Shown in pieces: positions 1-10,259 of a DNA stretch of 64,000 nt (position 1 is its first letter; every line of letters begins with the position of its first letter). The DNA is from Novibacillus thermophilus (GTDB lineage: Bacteria; Bacillota; Bacilli; Thermoactinomycetales; Novibacillaceae). The translations under genes were made by a program, and so were the position numbers. The stretch lies in assembly GCF_002005165.1 (NCBI RefSeq), contig NZ_CP019699.1:434001-498000 (forward strand). The letters are read 5' to 3'. The notes beneath the pieces are model-generated. The model made no database searches, was not told the DNA's origin, and saw only the letters and a list, made by a program, of their open reading frames with translations.

Positions 1-8
1 ATTTTCGC

Positions 9-1634
9 ATGTGGAGTGGGTCGTTCGTGGCCATCAATGTAATGTGCACTTTGTACGTCGTTTCCGTGACAGTGTCCTCCATATGGATGGATCTGTCACG
101 CAATCAAGCCGTTCTGATGTGGTTCGCTTGCCTATTTTTGTGCAGCTTGTTCTTTGAAGATAAGGTTCCCGTTCTCCGTTACGTGCAAATTGCTTTCTTG
201 GCACTTTTTCACTGGAACAGTCAGTTGAATTGGTGCCAGCCCCTTTACATGTTTCTCGCTTTTAAGGAATGTTACCGCATTCAACATTTAACGCGCTCCA
301 TCGCACTTGCGTTTTTTATCGTCTCCATTTATTCGCTCATCCGTATCAGTTATGTTCCGGACACCCTTTACAACGTCTTAGTGACGTTTTTTGATGTCGT
401 CAATGTCCTCGTGATCGTGTTTGCCGTTCATTACGTTGTCAAAGTAGAACAGGAAAAACGGTCATTGTTCAGAGAGAAAAAGCACCTCTCCACTCACGAT
501 CCTTTGACAGGCCTGTTAAACTACCAAGAATATCACAGACAGCTGGCGACACTCTTAAAAAAAGGCGAACGCTTTGTCCTGCTCATCATCGACTGTATCG
601 ACTTAAAGTCGATGAACGACCAACAAGGATACCAGGGAGGCAACCGCATTTTGATCAAAATGGCGAATTACTTGCGGACCTTCTTTTCAGAGGCGTACAT
701 TATGGCCCACTATGGAGGGGATGAATTTGCTGTGGTCATAAGTGTGAAGGATCGGCGAAATCCGGTCGATGAGCTGACCCGACTGCTCGTCCACCAGCTT
801 CCGAGGGAGTTAAAGATTGGGGTAACATATGGATACGCCGTATATCCCGAGGACGGTGAAACGAAAGATGCGCTAATTTCGGCAGCGGAGCAAAAACTGT
901 TTAATATGAAGCGGGAGATGTGGCTGAAGAAAGAGGAACAAGAGTTACGTGCCGAAAAGCTCCGCGTGGTGGGGGAACTGGCAGCCGGACTTGCACACGA
1001 AATACGCAACCCTCTGACGACGCTGCGCGGCTTTCTGCAACTGTCCAAAAAAAACAACTTCGACATTTCACCGTACTATGAGTTGATGATGCAGGAAACA
1101 GAACGCGTCAGCGAGTTAACAGCAGAGTTTTTACAGTTTTCCAAAAAAAATGCTGCTGAATTCAAAGTTCAGGCCTTACAGGATTGCATTCAGCGCGTGG
1201 TTCACTTGCTGGAATCAGAGGCGACGTACCTGGGCCACGAATTGCATTGCACCTTAGTTCCGACGCCAGTCCTGGTGCTCATTGACAAGGATAAAATGGT
1301 CCAGCTTTTCATCAATTTGGTGCGCAATGCCTTTGATGCGATGGTGCAGCCGGGGACGGTGACGATCCGGCTGAGGCGGGACGGGGAGCACGGAGTAATC
1401 GAAGTGTGTGATACAGGCAGTGGCATTCCAGAAGAGCGGTTAAACGACATTTTTAATCCGTTTTATACGACGAAAGAGACGGGGACAGGATTGGGGTTGT
1501 CTATTTGCTACCAGATTGTACACCATCACAACGGAGCGATTGAAGTTGAGAGCAAAGTGGGGGAAGGGAGCACTTTTACGGTGAAGCTTCCCCTCGCGCA
1601 AAACGAACAGAGGCCACAGGCGCAGTCAAGCTAG
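9..1634 (+). CDS. Membrane GGDEF-histidine kinase hybrid (5' end possibly outside window)
   Basis: Sensor protein of at least 541 residues. Residues about 5-145 are strongly hydrophobic with several membrane spans. A GGDEF domain follows (about 160-310) with DPLTGLLN, a DLKSMND block and an exact YGGDEF motif. Then come a HisKA domain with the phospho-acceptor in LAHEIRNPLTTL (about 335) and a HATPase_c domain with NLVRNAFDAM (N box), DTGSGIPEE and TGTGLGLSI. The kinase half resembles sporulation-type sensor kinases of Bacilli. No inhibitory RxxD site precedes GGDEF. The two codons before the ATG at 9 are open, so the true start may lie upstream of the window. The stop codon overlaps tail-to-tail with the convergent trans-sulfuration gene in a CTAG. 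Whether the GGDEF part makes or senses c-di-GMP cannot be told from the sequence. Confidence 0.85.
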   Translation: MWSGSFVAINVMCTLYVVSVTVSSIWMDLSRNQAVLMWFACLFLCSLFFEDKVPVLRYVQIAFLALFHWNSQLNWCQPLYMFLAFKECYRIQHLTRSIALAFFIVSIYSLIRISYVPDTLYNVLVTFFDVVNVLVIVFAVHYVVKVEQEKRSLFREKKHLSTHDPLTGLLNYQEYHRQLATLLKKGERFVLLIIDCIDLKSMNDQQGYQGGNRILIKMANYLRTFFSEAYIMAHYGGDEFAVVISVKDRRNPVDELTRLLVHQLPRELKIGVTYGYAVYPEDGETKDALISAAEQKLFNMKREMWLKKEEQELRAEKLRVVGELAAGLAHEIRNPLTTLRGFLQLSKKNNFDISPYYELMMQETERVSELTAEFLQFSKKNAAEFKVQALQDCIQRVVHLLESEATYLGHELHCTLVPTPVLVLIDKDKMVQLFINLVRNAFDAMVQPGTVTIRLRRDGEHGVIEVCDTGSGIPEERLNDIFNPFYTTKETGTGLGLSICYQIVHHHNGAIEVESKVGEGSTFTVKLPLAQNEQRPQAQSS

Positions 1635-2776
1635 CTCTCTGCTGCGCTGGCAGCGTCAAGGGCGTTGTCGAATGCTGATATGATGTCTTCCGCATCTTCA
1701 ATCCCCACTGAAATGCGGACGAGGTTCGACGTTATGCCCAGCCGGTCCCGCATGTCAGCCGAAAGGGTGCGGTGCGACGTTCCGGCGGGATACGATACGG
1801 ACGTATCAACGCCGGCCAGTGTGGGAACGATTTTGATCCATGACAGCGATTTAAAAAATGATGCCACATCACACGCGTCCGCTAGTTCCATGCTGACGAT
1901 GGCCCCGTTGCCCTTTGCCGATACGCCTTTCGGATAGTACACGCGTTTGACAGAAGGGTGCCGTTTCAAATGTTCAGCCAGCGTCGCAGCATTTTTTGCT
2001 TGACGTTCCATGCGGACGCTCAATGTTTTCAACCCGCGGCAAGCGAGCCAAGCTTCAAACGGGCTCAAGCTTGAGCCAAAGTTGACGACTTTCTCTTTCG
2101 CTGAAGCCATCACGTCTTCGTTTCCGACGAGAACGCCTGCGGTGACGTCACTGTGTCCGCCGATAAATTTTGTCGCGCTGTGGACGACTAAGTCTACCCC
2201 CATTTCGTACGGACGGATGAAATAGGGTGTCGCAAACGTATTGTCGATCATCGTTTTCAACTGGTGGGACTGGGCCAGTTGGACGATATGTTCGATTTGT
2301 TCCACACGCAGCAACGGGTTCGTGATCGATTCGGAATACAGGAGGACGGTGTTCGGGCGAATGGCCCGCTTCACTTGTTCGAGATCGGCAAACGGGACGA
2401 ACGAAACGTCAATGCCAAACGCAGTCAGCTCCCGTGACAGAAGCGTGTATGTGCCGCCGTACACGTCTTCGCTGGCGACGATGTGGTCCCCGCCTTTGGC
2501 TACGGATAAAACGCCTGCTAAAATGGCAGACAGACCGGAAGAGGTCGCAACCCCTTTCGGCGCGCCTTCCAATCGGGCTACACCTTGGCCGAGATCTTGT
2601 GTGTTCGGGTTGTTAACCCGGGTGTAGTAAAAGTGATCGGTTTTTTGGAACGCGGCCTCCATTTCCTCTAAATCTTTAAATACAAAGGCGGACGTTTGGT
2701 AGACGGGACTGGCCTTGCTTCGAACGGATGCTGATATCTCTTGTTGAAAGTGCACAGTCTGGGTATCGAATTTCAA
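1631..2776 (-). CDS. PLP-dependent trans-sulfuration enzyme (cystathionine gamma-synthase/lyase family)
   Basis: Fold-type I PLP enzyme of the Cys/Met metabolism family, 381 residues, the usual length. The PLP lysine is in HSATKFIGGHSDV; SGLSAILAGVLS and the YPAGTSH segment near the C-terminus are also typical. A longer reading frame runs back to 2902 inside hemY, but the TTG at 2776 (protein LKFDTQTVHF) is preceded by AGGAGGG at about 10 bases and gives the normal N-terminus, so I chose it. It follows hemY by 34 bases and is probably the last gene of the haem operon. The sequence does not separate cystathionine gamma-synthase, gamma-lyase, O-acetylhomoserine sulfhydrylase or methionine gamma-lyase. 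No haem link is known to me; co-transcription may be incidental. Confidence 0.85.
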   Translation of the reverse strand: MKFDTQTVHFQQEISASVRSKASPVYQTSAFVFKDLEEMEAAFQKTDHFYYTRVNNPNTQDLGQGVARLEGAPKGVATSSGLSAILAGVLSVAKGGDHIVASEDVYGGTYTLLSRELTAFGIDVSFVPFADLEQVKRAIRPNTVLLYSESITNPLLRVEQIEHIVQLAQSHQLKTMIDNTFATPYFIRPYEMGVDLVVHSATKFIGGHSDVTAGVLVGNEDVMASAKEKVVNFGSSLSPFEAWLACRGLKTLSVRMERQAKNAATLAEHLKRHPSVKRVYYPKGVSAKGNGAIVSMELADACDVASFFKSLSWIKIVPTLAGVDTSVSYPAGTSHRTLSADMRDRLGITSNLVRISVGIEDAEDIISAFDNALDAASAAES

Positions 2777-2810
2777 TTTCGACTCTCCCTCCTCTAGAAC
2801 CAGAGAATTA

Positions 2811-4217
2811 TCACTGAGCCATAACGTACCGGAGTGTTTGCTCTGCAGCTGTTTTACCTTGCTGGATGCAGTCTGGGATGCCGATTCCTTCGTAAGCGGC
2901 ACCGGCCAACACGATCCCGGGAAAATGGGTGTCGAGGTGACGCTTTAATTTTTCCACACGCGATCGGTGACCGACGGTGTATTGGGGCATGGCGTCCTTC
3001 CAGCGGGTGATGCGGCAAAATTCCGGATCTCCGCTGATGTCCAATATGCGCTTCAAGTCATGCAGGACAGATGTGATAATGGCGTCGTCCGATTGATCGA
3101 CGATGCTGTCGTCCCCGGCACGTCCGACATAGCAGCGAATCAGCGCTTTCCCGTCTGGCGTGGTGTGGGGCCATTTTTTGTGTGTCCACGTGCAGGCAGT
3201 GATGGTGTAATTTTCTTTTCGGGGAACGACGAACCCTGTTCCTTCGTGCTCCAGACGAACAGACGTTTTCGAATAAGCAAGAACAACAGTGGCAACGGAG
3301 GTCGGAGCTACATCGGCCAAGGTGTGAGAAGCAGAAGGGGGTTTAAGCACTTTACTGGCGATTGGACCCGGTACTGCCAAGATGACCGCGTCTGTGTGTA
3401 GGTGGCGGCCGTCACTCAAGTGCAAACGATAGCCCTCCCCATCTTTTTCAATAGATTGAAGGGCAACGCTTTTCATGACTGACTGTCGAGGAAGCTCGCT
3501 TTCAATCGCCTCGACCATTGACTGCAACCCGGTTTTCAAAGTGAGGAACTGCCCTTTCGGTTTCTCCTTGCGCGTCGACAGCTTCCTCGACTGTTTCATG
3601 GCCAAGATGAGACTGCGATGCTCTTTTTCCAGCTTGTAAAACTGGGGAAACGTGGACATGAGACTCAACTTGTCGATATCTCCGGCGTAAATACCGGACA
3701 GTAGCGGTTCGATCAAATGATCGACAGCTTCATTGCCGAGACGGCGTCGGAAGAAATGCCCGACCGACTGGTCCCCGGACATGTTTGAGCGGGGCAGGAT
3801 CAGATCGAAAGCTGCCCGGACCTTTCCCGCTGGAGAAAACAAGCTTGACCTCACGAAAGGGAGGAGGCGAGTGGGAACGCCCATGACAGCCCCTTCCGGG
3901 ATGGGGCAGAGCCGGTTTCGGTGCAAAATGTACGATTGTCCTGTACGGTTGCGGACGAGCTGATTCTCCATGCCGAGATCTTTCACCAGTTCAACGGCAC
4001 TGGCTTTTCTGGCCAAAAAAGAGTCCGGTCCCTTTTCCATGACAAACCCGTTGTGAACGTCAGTCTGCACCTTTCCGCCTAAACGGTTGCTGGCTTCTAA
4101 CAGGGTAAAGTCAAGGGACAGGGACTGCCTGGCGATTCCCTTTTGTAAATAGTAAGCGGCGGTCAGTCCGGTGATACCGCCGCCGACAATGGTCAAGTGA
4201 CGTCGTTTTCTGTTCAT
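2811..4217 (-). CDS. hemY: Protoporphyrinogen/coproporphyrinogen III oxidase (HemY/CgoX)
   Basis: Flavoprotein of 468 residues. It starts with a dinucleotide-binding motif [17 protein letters not shown] and ends with the family C-terminal FAD segment ([19 protein letters not shown]). In Gram-positives this enzyme oxidises coproporphyrinogen III to coproporphyrin III before iron insertion. Its ATG overlaps the hemH stop (ATGA), implying translational coupling within hemE-hemH-hemY. No hemQ/chdC is visible in the window, so the last decarboxylase of the coproporphyrin route must lie elsewhere. Confidence 0.95.
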   Translation of the reverse strand: MNRKRRHLTIVGGGITGLTAAYYLQKGIARQSLSLDFTLLEASNRLGGKVQTDVHNGFVMEKGPDSFLARKASAVELVKDLGMENQLVRNRTGQSYILHRNRLCPIPEGAVMGVPTRLLPFVRSSLFSPAGKVRAAFDLILPRSNMSGDQSVGHFFRRRLGNEAVDHLIEPLLSGIYAGDIDKLSLMSTFPQFYKLEKEHRSLILAMKQSRKLSTRKEKPKGQFLTLKTGLQSMVEAIESELPRQSVMKSVALQSIEKDGEGYRLHLSDGRHLHTDAVILAVPGPIASKVLKPPSASHTLADVAPTSVATVVLAYSKTSVRLEHEGTGFVVPRKENYTITACTWTHKKWPHTTPDGKALIRCYVGRAGDDSIVDQSDDAIITSVLHDLKRILDISGDPEFCRITRWKDAMPQYTVGHRSRVEKLKRHLDTHFPGIVLAGAAYEGIGIPDCIQQGKTAAEQTLRYVMAQ

Positions 4218-5164
4218 TGTCGATCCTTTTCCACGTCAGCTAGTTTTTTAGCGATGGCGTCGGCAAGGGCGTCGATAAACAGCGGATCACTGTTGGGCAT
4301 GGACGGACGGTAGTAGTTTGCCCCCAGTTCATCTGTCACGACTTTACATTCGTAATCGTTGTCGTAGAGTACCTCCAGGTGGTCAGCAACGAATCCGACG
4401 GGACAGTAAATGAACGATGTGTACCCCTCGTGCTCGAACAAGTCGCGCGTCAAGTCTTGTACGTCGGGTCCAAGCCACGGCTCCGGTGTTTGACCTTCAC
4501 TTTGCCAACCGACAGCGTAATGGACGATGTTTGCTTCCTGGGCGATGAGATCGGCCGTCTCTTTCAGTTGGTCTGGATACGGGTCCCCTTCTTGCAAAAT
4601 TTTTTCCGGCAAACTGTGTGCAGAGAAGATGACGACCGTTCGCTCACGCTCCTGTTCCGGGATGCTGGCCATCGTTTGGTTAATCTGCTCTGACCAGTAA
4701 CGGATAAATTTCGGTTCGTCGTACCAACTCTCAACGGAGTAAATTTCAGGTCCTCCCAGTTGTTGCGCCTTTTCGTGGGCTCGTCCGTTGTAAGACTTTA
4801 CGCTGAACGATGAGTAATGAGGGGCGAGCACGATGCTCACGGCCTTTTCTATCCCGTCGCGGTGCATGTCGTGGACAGCGTCCTCGATAAACGGGGAAAT
4901 GTGCTTCAATCCTAAATAACGTTTGAACGTTTTGTCTTCAAACCGTTCATTCAGTCTCTTTTCCAGCGCGTTGGCCTGTTCCTCTGTGATGCGCGCCAAA
5001 GGGGAGACGCCGCCGATAGCTTCGTAGCGTTCTTTTAAATCTTGCAAAAGGTCTTCCGGAGGTTTTCTCCCGTGACGGATGTGGGTATAATACGGCTCGA
5101 TGTCCTCAGGAGTGCGCGGTGTTCCGTACGCCATCACCAAAAGGCCGAGGGTTTGTTTAGACAT
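4214..5164 (-). CDS. hemH: Ferrochelatase (coproporphyrin ferrochelatase, CpfC/HemH)
   Basis: Inserts ferrous iron into the porphyrin. 316 residues from the ATG at 5164, which has AGAAGGAG eight bases upstream; an in-frame extension to 5209 has no ribosome site of its own. Family signatures are the N-terminal [11 protein letters not shown], the conserved HSLPEK segment (about residue 185) and the acidic C-terminal part around [17 protein letters not shown]. It sits between hemE (49 bases) and hemY (4-base overlap), the classic Bacillus hemEHY order. Confidence 0.95.
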   Translation of the reverse strand: MSKQTLGLLVMAYGTPRTPEDIEPYYTHIRHGRKPPEDLLQDLKERYEAIGGVSPLARITEEQANALEKRLNERFEDKTFKRYLGLKHISPFIEDAVHDMHRDGIEKAVSIVLAPHYSSFSVKSYNGRAHEKAQQLGGPEIYSVESWYDEPKFIRYWSEQINQTMASIPEQERERTVVIFSAHSLPEKILQEGDPYPDQLKETADLIAQEANIVHYAVGWQSEGQTPEPWLGPDVQDLTRDLFEHEGYTSFIYCPVGFVADHLEVLYDNDYECKVVTDELGANYYRPSMPNSDPLFIDALADAIAKKLADVEKDRQ

Positions 5165-5212
5165 GTCTTCAACTCCTTCTAGAGGTCGTTCTACATCGTG
5201 GGCATCCACGAA

Positions 5213-6262
5213 TCAATGTCCGATTGATTTGTTTGCACTGTATTCGTGTACAAAGTGCGTCAGTTTTTGCATCGTTTCGACTTTGACGTCGGGGAAAATA
5301 CCGTGTCCCAAGTTAAAAATGTAACCGGGATGTTCCATGCCTTCATCTAGTATTTGCTTCGCGCGTTCTTCAATCATGTCCCAAGGCGCCAACAGTAACG
5401 ACGGGTCCAAGTTTCCTTGCAGCGATTTGGTGATGCCTCGCTTTCTCGCTGCGCGAATCGATGTGCGCCAGTCCAGTCCAAGAACGTCAACGGGGAGTCG
5501 ATTCCACTCGTCCAGCAGATGTCCGGCACCGACGCCGAAGTAAATGGTCGGCACTCCCGTCTCCCGCAGCGTGTCGAAGATGTACTCCATGACGGGGGCG
5601 ATATAGATGCGGTAGTCGTCTGCATTTAAGGCGCCGACCCATGAATCGAATACTTTGACGGCGTGGGCACCGGCTGAAACCTGGGCTTTTAGATACGCGA
5701 TCGTCACATTTCCCAGTTTTTGCATTAACGCTTGCCACCCGTCGTGTTCGGTGTACATGAACGCTTTTGTCTTGTGGTAGTTTTTGGACGGTCCTCCCTC
5801 AATCATGTAGCTGGCCAGCGTAAACGGCGCTCCAGCGAAGCCGATGAGGGGGACGGACAGCTGTTCGCGCAACATGCCCACTGCCTCTAAAATGTACGGC
5901 ACGTGTTCCTCCGGATGAAAGGGGCGGAGCTGTTCTACGTCTTTTGGAGATCGGATCGGATTGGCGATGACGGGACCGGTTCCTGATTCAATCTCCACAT
6001 CGATTCCAATCGGCTTCAAAGGGGTCATGATGTCGGCGAACAAAATCGCCGCATCCACAGACAGTTGTTCGACCGGAAGCCGCGTCACTTCCGCGCACAC
6101 TTCTGGGATTTGGTTCATTTCGAAGAAAGAGTACTTCTCCCGTATGTTTAAGTACTCCGGTTGATACCGTCCGGCTTGGCGCATGTACCACACCGGAACG
6201 TAGGGGGTCGGCTCTCCGCGGCACGCCCTGAGAAATGTGTCGTTAAACGGCTGGTCACCCAT
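5213..6262 (-). CDS. hemE: Uroporphyrinogen decarboxylase
   Basis: Decarboxylates the four acetate side chains of uroporphyrinogen III. Signatures are [15 protein letters not shown] near residue 25 and [17 protein letters not shown] in the middle. Length about 349 residues is normal. Two starts are close together: GTG at 6268 and ATG at 6262. The ATG has AAAGG at nine bases while the GTG has it at three, so ATG is preferred. First gene of the haem operon, with a strong promoter about 60 bases upstream. Confidence 0.95.
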   Translation of the reverse strand: MGDQPFNDTFLRACRGEPTPYVPVWYMRQAGRYQPEYLNIREKYSFFEMNQIPEVCAEVTRLPVEQLSVDAAILFADIMTPLKPIGIDVEIESGTGPVIANPIRSPKDVEQLRPFHPEEHVPYILEAVGMLREQLSVPLIGFAGAPFTLASYMIEGGPSKNYHKTKAFMYTEHDGWQALMQKLGNVTIAYLKAQVSAGAHAVKVFDSWVGALNADDYRIYIAPVMEYIFDTLRETGVPTIYFGVGAGHLLDEWNRLPVDVLGLDWRTSIRAARKRGITKSLQGNLDPSLLLAPWDMIEERAKQILDEGMEHPGYIFNLGHGIFPDVKVETMQKLTHFVHEYSANKSIGH

Positions 6263-6322
6263 GGCCACACACCTTTCTTATCTAGCAAGCCTCTACTTAA
6301 TACAATATCCTTATACTCGCCA

Positions 6323-6351
6323 AATATATAGAGGGTACGCGCAACTGTCAA
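6323..6351 (-). promoter_or_regulatory. SigA-type promoter of the hemEHY operon
   Basis: Reading the minus strand there is a perfect -35 TTGACA (6351-6346), a 17-base spacer and a -10 TATATT (6328-6323). The predicted start is roughly 50 bases before the hemE ATG. No terminator or riboswitch is evident in the leader. Confidence 0.75.
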
Positions 6352-6469
6352 AAATTCGTCTCAAACGCTGTACATGACGGAACGCCCCGAAACGGGGCGC
6401 CGACTGTTCGTAACGGATGTTAAATTGTAGTCACCTCTTCGTGTATAATGGATAGCGAGGTGAAACACT

Positions 6470-6613
6470 GTGGCGAAAAAGAAGTCTAGAGAAAAGTACA
6501 AGCCAGATCCAGTGGCGACATTAATGACAGATCTCAAACGGACAGGCATTTGGATCGTCGTCTCGGTTGCCGTCGTCGCCGCCTTTGCCGTCGTCATCGA
6601 AAGTGTCTTGTAA
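6470..6613 (+). CDS. Small single-span membrane protein (47 aa)
   Basis: Starts with GTG at 6470 behind a GAGGTG ribosome site at eight bases, with a TATAAT box at 6444-6449. The protein begins with a basic segment (MAKKKSREKYKPDP), has a short polar linker TLMTDLKRTG, and ends with one 22-residue hydrophobic helix rich in Val and Ala followed by ESVL. It is therefore predicted to be N-in with the basic tail in the cytoplasm. I do not recognise a named family. It is divergent from hemE and convergent with the mechanosensitive channel gene. Confidence 0.65.
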   Translation: MAKKKSREKYKPDPVATLMTDLKRTGIWIVVSVAVVAAFAVVIESVL

Positions 6614-6654
6614 TCTGAGGTTCATCGCATTGCGTTCGATTCGTGAAAGGTCAG

Positions 6655-7563
6655 TCAGCTTTCTTGTCGCTCTGCATAAAGTTTCTCTATTGGGAGCGGC
6701 AGTCCGTTGTCTCCCTGGGAGCCGAAGAGGACGCGCCGCGGGTAGGAGATCTGGATGTTTTGCGATTTAAATGTGTAAATGATCGCTTTTCGCATTGCCC
6801 GTTCCACAAACCAGTACTGCTCTGGGACGGTGACTGCCATCATCGTGTAGTGCACGCCTTCACGGTCCAAATTCGTGATGCCGTAGACGGAAGGCTTTTC
6901 CAAAAAGTAAGGTTCATATTTTTCGAACAAATCGTGACAAATATTGTCTAAGGTTTGTTCCACAACTTTTTGGTTTTCTTCATACGGCACGACGACGGAC
7001 ACGAGGGGACGCATTCTGTCGCGATTGTAGTTCGTTATTTGGGAAATCTCCCCGTTGCTCAAGTAGTGCAGACGCTCGTTCCACTCGCGGATCTTGGTCA
7101 CTCTCAGTCCGATCTCTTCTACGGTTCCGCTTATTTTTCCGTTGACTTCTACGTAGTCGCCGACGTGCAGTTGGTTTTCAAAGATGAGAAAGAAACCGGT
7201 GATGACATCTTTCACTAAGTTTTGTGCGCCGAAGCCGATGGCCAGTCCGACGATGCCGGCCCCGGCAAAAATGGGCATCAAATCGACGCCAAAGTTCAAC
7301 AGGATAGTGACTGCCGCTACAAAGTAAACGACGTAGCGTACAACTGATTTTAACAGCTTGGAAAGTGTTGCTGCTCTTTTTTCATCGATGTGTCTCAACT
7401 TAAACAGCCGATCGATCCAGTTTCCGCTGTAGCGAAGAATAATGTACGAGATGACGACAATGACCGCAGTCTTTAGAACTGGGACGATATACGTCGTCAG
7501 CGGATCGTAACTTTCAAAGTGTTGTTGGATGAAGTTTAGCAGATGGCCACTCATGTCTTCCAC
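6655..7563 (-). CDS. MscS-family small-conductance mechanosensitive channel
   Basis: 302 residues. Three hydrophobic helices lie at about 25-45, 70-90 and 95-125. The third contains the Gly/Ala-rich pore pattern GAGIVGLAIGFGAQNLVKD typical of MscS TM3, followed by the beta domain (GDYVEVNGKISGTVEEIGLR). It acts as an osmotic safety valve in the cytoplasmic membrane and resembles Bacillus YkuT. The GTG at 7563 has GGAG eight bases upstream, and is preferred to the ATG at 7554. A TATAAT box reads at 7618-7613 on the minus strand. Confidence 0.9.
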   Translation of the reverse strand: MEDMSGHLLNFIQQHFESYDPLTTYIVPVLKTAVIVVISYIILRYSGNWIDRLFKLRHIDEKRAATLSKLLKSVVRYVVYFVAAVTILLNFGVDLMPIFAGAGIVGLAIGFGAQNLVKDVITGFFLIFENQLHVGDYVEVNGKISGTVEEIGLRVTKIREWNERLHYLSNGEISQITNYNRDRMRPLVSVVVPYEENQKVVEQTLDNICHDLFEKYEPYFLEKPSVYGITNLDREGVHYTMMAVTVPEQYWFVERAMRKAIIYTFKSQNIQISYPRRVLFGSQGDNGLPLPIEKLYAERQES

Positions 7564-7748
7564 TCATGTCACTCCAAACAATGTCTTTTTAAACTCCTTC
7601 AGACTACACCCCATTATAACAAAAAAGATTCGAGGGATGACACCCGGTGTCAAGCATTTAGCAGTGGCAAGAATCGTGCTACACTAGTAATGTCTTCTAA
7701 TGTTGGTTAATGGATCACATTGAATATAAAGAGCAGAGGGTGTCCTTG

Positions 7749-9080
7749 ATGAGACCGGTCATCCCCTTGACGTTTATGATCAGTTTAGTCGTGGCGGGTT
7801 GTTCGTTGTTAGGAATCGGGCAGCACGACGAATGGCAGACGGAAAACGTCCAGTTTGATCGCATAGACGTGTACAGCTTTGAACAAGACCGCCTTACGTT
7901 TACGGGAACGCGTGACGGTGAGACATCCGTCTACGTTTACGATATGAAGGCTAAAACTTTGATTCGCAAGGAGAACAGTGTGAACTGGGTTCAGTCGAGA
8001 GACCAGGTTTATTACTTGGGCGAACACGGAAAATTGACGTTAAACCGGGAAGGCGGGAGAGAACGCCTCGTGTTGACGAACCCAGACGGCATGGAAAAAG
8101 AGGTCTTACACGTGTCGCAAGGCCTATCGATCCGACTGTCCGTTTCCCCGAACGGCAAATACATCGTCTATTGGACAGAGGACGAGGGTGAAACAGAAGT
8201 TCACGTTTACGATGTCGTGCGGGATAGGCACACCTTGCTACAGAATATGTCTGGAACGCTGAAAAACGATGACGTGCAGTGGTCGGCGAACGGCGGATAC
8301 GTCATGTTGAAGCAAAGGGACGTATACCGTGTGACAGTTGCAGAAAAAGTGCTCACCCTCGAAAAAGCGGCAAGCGCCAGTTGGTCTCCTGTTCGTGATC
8401 AGTTGGTTGTACTGGAACGGGACCAAGACGGAGTTAAACTTCCTAGAGAGGCAGACAAAAATTACGGGCACCGCGTTGTGACATTCGACTTGTCCAGTGG
8501 GGAAAAATTCGAGTTGTATCCTGCAGAAGGGGAAAAGCTTGAAATGCCTCCCCTCGTTTTGGACGAGGTTGTTTGGGACGACAGCGGGCGACTGTTTGCT
8601 TTTTCTACCGGATCAGTGAACGGGGGAGAAGTGACGTATGACAAAGTACACATCATGGACCCACAAGGCGGATTTCACCACGTCGAGAACGAACAAAATT
8701 TACGTCCTTCCACTGTGGAAGACTTGACGTTCAGTCCGGACGGCACCTTTTTTTCGTATACGGCGAACGGACTGCTTAAAGTGCTGTACATTCCGACCCA
8801 ACAGAGTAAAGTGTACGACGTGTACACGCAGTTAAAGGACGACTATCGCTACCTCGCGTACAAAGCGAATGAGGCGTGGATACTGGGAAGTCACGAAATT
8901 AAAAGACTGGGCAAGGGCTTAGAGGAAAAAACGGTCTACCGCTCGTCTCATGAGCTCTTACAATTTTTCATCTCCGACAGCGGCGACCATCTCCTCGTCG
9001 TTGAACGGGTAGGCGATCACTTTCAGTTAAAGTTAGAACCGGTCCTTGAGGATGCAGAGGAGACGGAGCCGGTCTCTTAA
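7749..9080 (+). CDS. Lipoprotein with predicted beta-propeller repeats
   Basis: 443 residues from the ATG at 7749, which has AGAGGG eight bases upstream and opens a lipoprotein signal (hydrophobic stretch ending LVVAGC, acylated Cys about residue 18). The body has repeats of the TolB/WD40-like kind: LSVSPNGKYIVYWTEDEG, VQWSANGGYVMLKQ, VVWDDSGRLFAFST and LTFSPDGTFFSYTA, each a strand pair with a SPDG-like turn. It should sit on the outer face of the membrane. I know no specific function; a role as a binding or sensing scaffold is a guess. It lies just upstream of mutY, separated by a possible terminator over its stop codon. Confidence 0.75.
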   Translation: MRPVIPLTFMISLVVAGCSLLGIGQHDEWQTENVQFDRIDVYSFEQDRLTFTGTRDGETSVYVYDMKAKTLIRKENSVNWVQSRDQVYYLGEHGKLTLNREGGRERLVLTNPDGMEKEVLHVSQGLSIRLSVSPNGKYIVYWTEDEGETEVHVYDVVRDRHTLLQNMSGTLKNDDVQWSANGGYVMLKQRDVYRVTVAEKVLTLEKAASASWSPVRDQLVVLERDQDGVKLPREADKNYGHRVVTFDLSSGEKFELYPAEGEKLEMPPLVLDEVVWDDSGRLFAFSTGSVNGGEVTYDKVHIMDPQGGFHHVENEQNLRPSTVEDLTFSPDGTFFSYTANGLLKVLYIPTQQSKVYDVYTQLKDDYRYLAYKANEAWILGSHEIKRLGKGLEEKTVYRSSHELLQFFISDSGDHLLVVERVGDHFQLKLEPVLEDAEETEPVS

Positions 9081-9093
9081 CCGGTGCTTTTTT
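9068..9093 (+). terminator. Short hairpin terminator over the lipoprotein stop codon
   Basis: CCGGT (9069-9073) pairs with ACCGG (9080-9084) around the stop codon and is followed by a T-run at 9087-9093. The stem is only five base pairs, so it may be weak and allow read-through into mutY. Confidence 0.45.
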
Positions 9094-9120
9094 ATTAATG
9101 TTTTGTAGGGAGCGACTGTT

Positions 9121-10188
9121 ATGGCATCGAGACGTGAAGAATACCCGTTACCGGATGGGGTCCGAAAGGCGGCGATACAACAAAATTTGCTCGACTGGTT
9201 TAAAGAAAATAAACGCGATCTGCCGTGGCGGCGCGATCGTGATCCGTATAAAGTGTGGGTCTCCGAGATCATGTTGCAGCAAACCCAGGTTGATACGGTT
9301 ACACCGTACTTCAACCGCTTTATGAAACAATTCCCAACTGTGTTTGATTTAGCTGCTGCGTCGGAAGATGAGGTAATGAAAGCGTGGGAGGGCCTCGGCT
9401 ATTACGCTCGCGCGCGAAATCTGCACAGGGCAGTGCGTGACGTCGTTGCACATTACGGAGGGACGGTTCCGGACAACAAAGACGACATCGCCAGGTTAAA
9501 AGGTGTCGGGCCTTACACGGCAGGTGCGATTCTAAGTATTGCGTACGGCAAGGCAGAGCCAGCCGTTGACGGAAACGTCATGCGCGTCATATCCCGCTTG
9601 TTCGCCATTGATGACGACATAACTAGACCCGCGACACGGACGAAGATGGAGCAGCTCGTGCGCTACTTAATCCCTGAGGAAGACCCTGGTGCGTTTAACG
9701 AAGGGTTGATGGAATTGGGGGCGCTCGTATGTACCCCGCAAAACCCGGCGTGCCTCATCTGTCCCCTTCTCGGTGAGTGCGTGGGCAGGGAACAGGGCGT
9801 TCACGAAGAACTGCCCGTGAAGAAGACAAACAAACGGGTGAAGGCAGTGTCGCTATCGTGCGGAGTCGTCGTAAACGAAGGGCGCGTTTTGCTCCGACAA
9901 AGACCGGAACGCGGCCTGCTGGCCGGGATGTGGGAATTCCCGAATGGTGAGCAGACAGAAGTGTCCCGGTTACTACCTGAGCTGAACGTGATGTGGCAAG
10001 AAGAGCCGCTGGGACGAGTGACGCACACGTTTAGCCACGTGCAGTGGAGGCTGTCCGTGTACCGCGGTGAGGCAGAGAGGCGTGACGTGACGTTGCCGTC
10101 ACGGTGCCGGTGGGTCGACATAAGAGCGTTACCGGACTACGCCTTTCCGCGCGTATTTCACAAAGTCCGGGAGTTAGCGGGGATTTAA
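9121..10188 (+). CDS. mutY: A/G-specific adenine glycosylase MutY
   Basis: Removes adenine opposite 8-oxoguanine. 355 residues. The helix-hairpin-helix motif LKGVGPYTAGAILSIAYGK is followed by the catalytic Asp in PAVDGNVMRV. The [4Fe-4S] cluster ligands are C-x6-C-x2-C-x5-C in CTPQNPACLICPLLGEC (about 202-218). A C-terminal NUDIX-like domain (about 235-350) with LLAGMWEFPNGE recognises 8-oxoG. AGGGAGC precedes the ATG at 9121. Confidence 0.95.
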   Translation: MASRREEYPLPDGVRKAAIQQNLLDWFKENKRDLPWRRDRDPYKVWVSEIMLQQTQVDTVTPYFNRFMKQFPTVFDLAAASEDEVMKAWEGLGYYARARNLHRAVRDVVAHYGGTVPDNKDDIARLKGVGPYTAGAILSIAYGKAEPAVDGNVMRVISRLFAIDDDITRPATRTKMEQLVRYLIPEEDPGAFNEGLMELGALVCTPQNPACLICPLLGECVGREQGVHEELPVKKTNKRVKAVSLSCGVVVNEGRVLLRQRPERGLLAGMWEFPNGEQTEVSRLLPELNVMWQEEPLGRVTHTFSHVQWRLSVYRGEAERRDVTLPSRCRWVDIRALPDYAFPRVFHKVRELAGI

Positions 10189-10259
10189 ACGCGAGAGATG
10201 CGATGTGGGGTGACGGATGCGCTGAACTGAAGCGGTTGACAGGAGGAAATACTGGCCGA

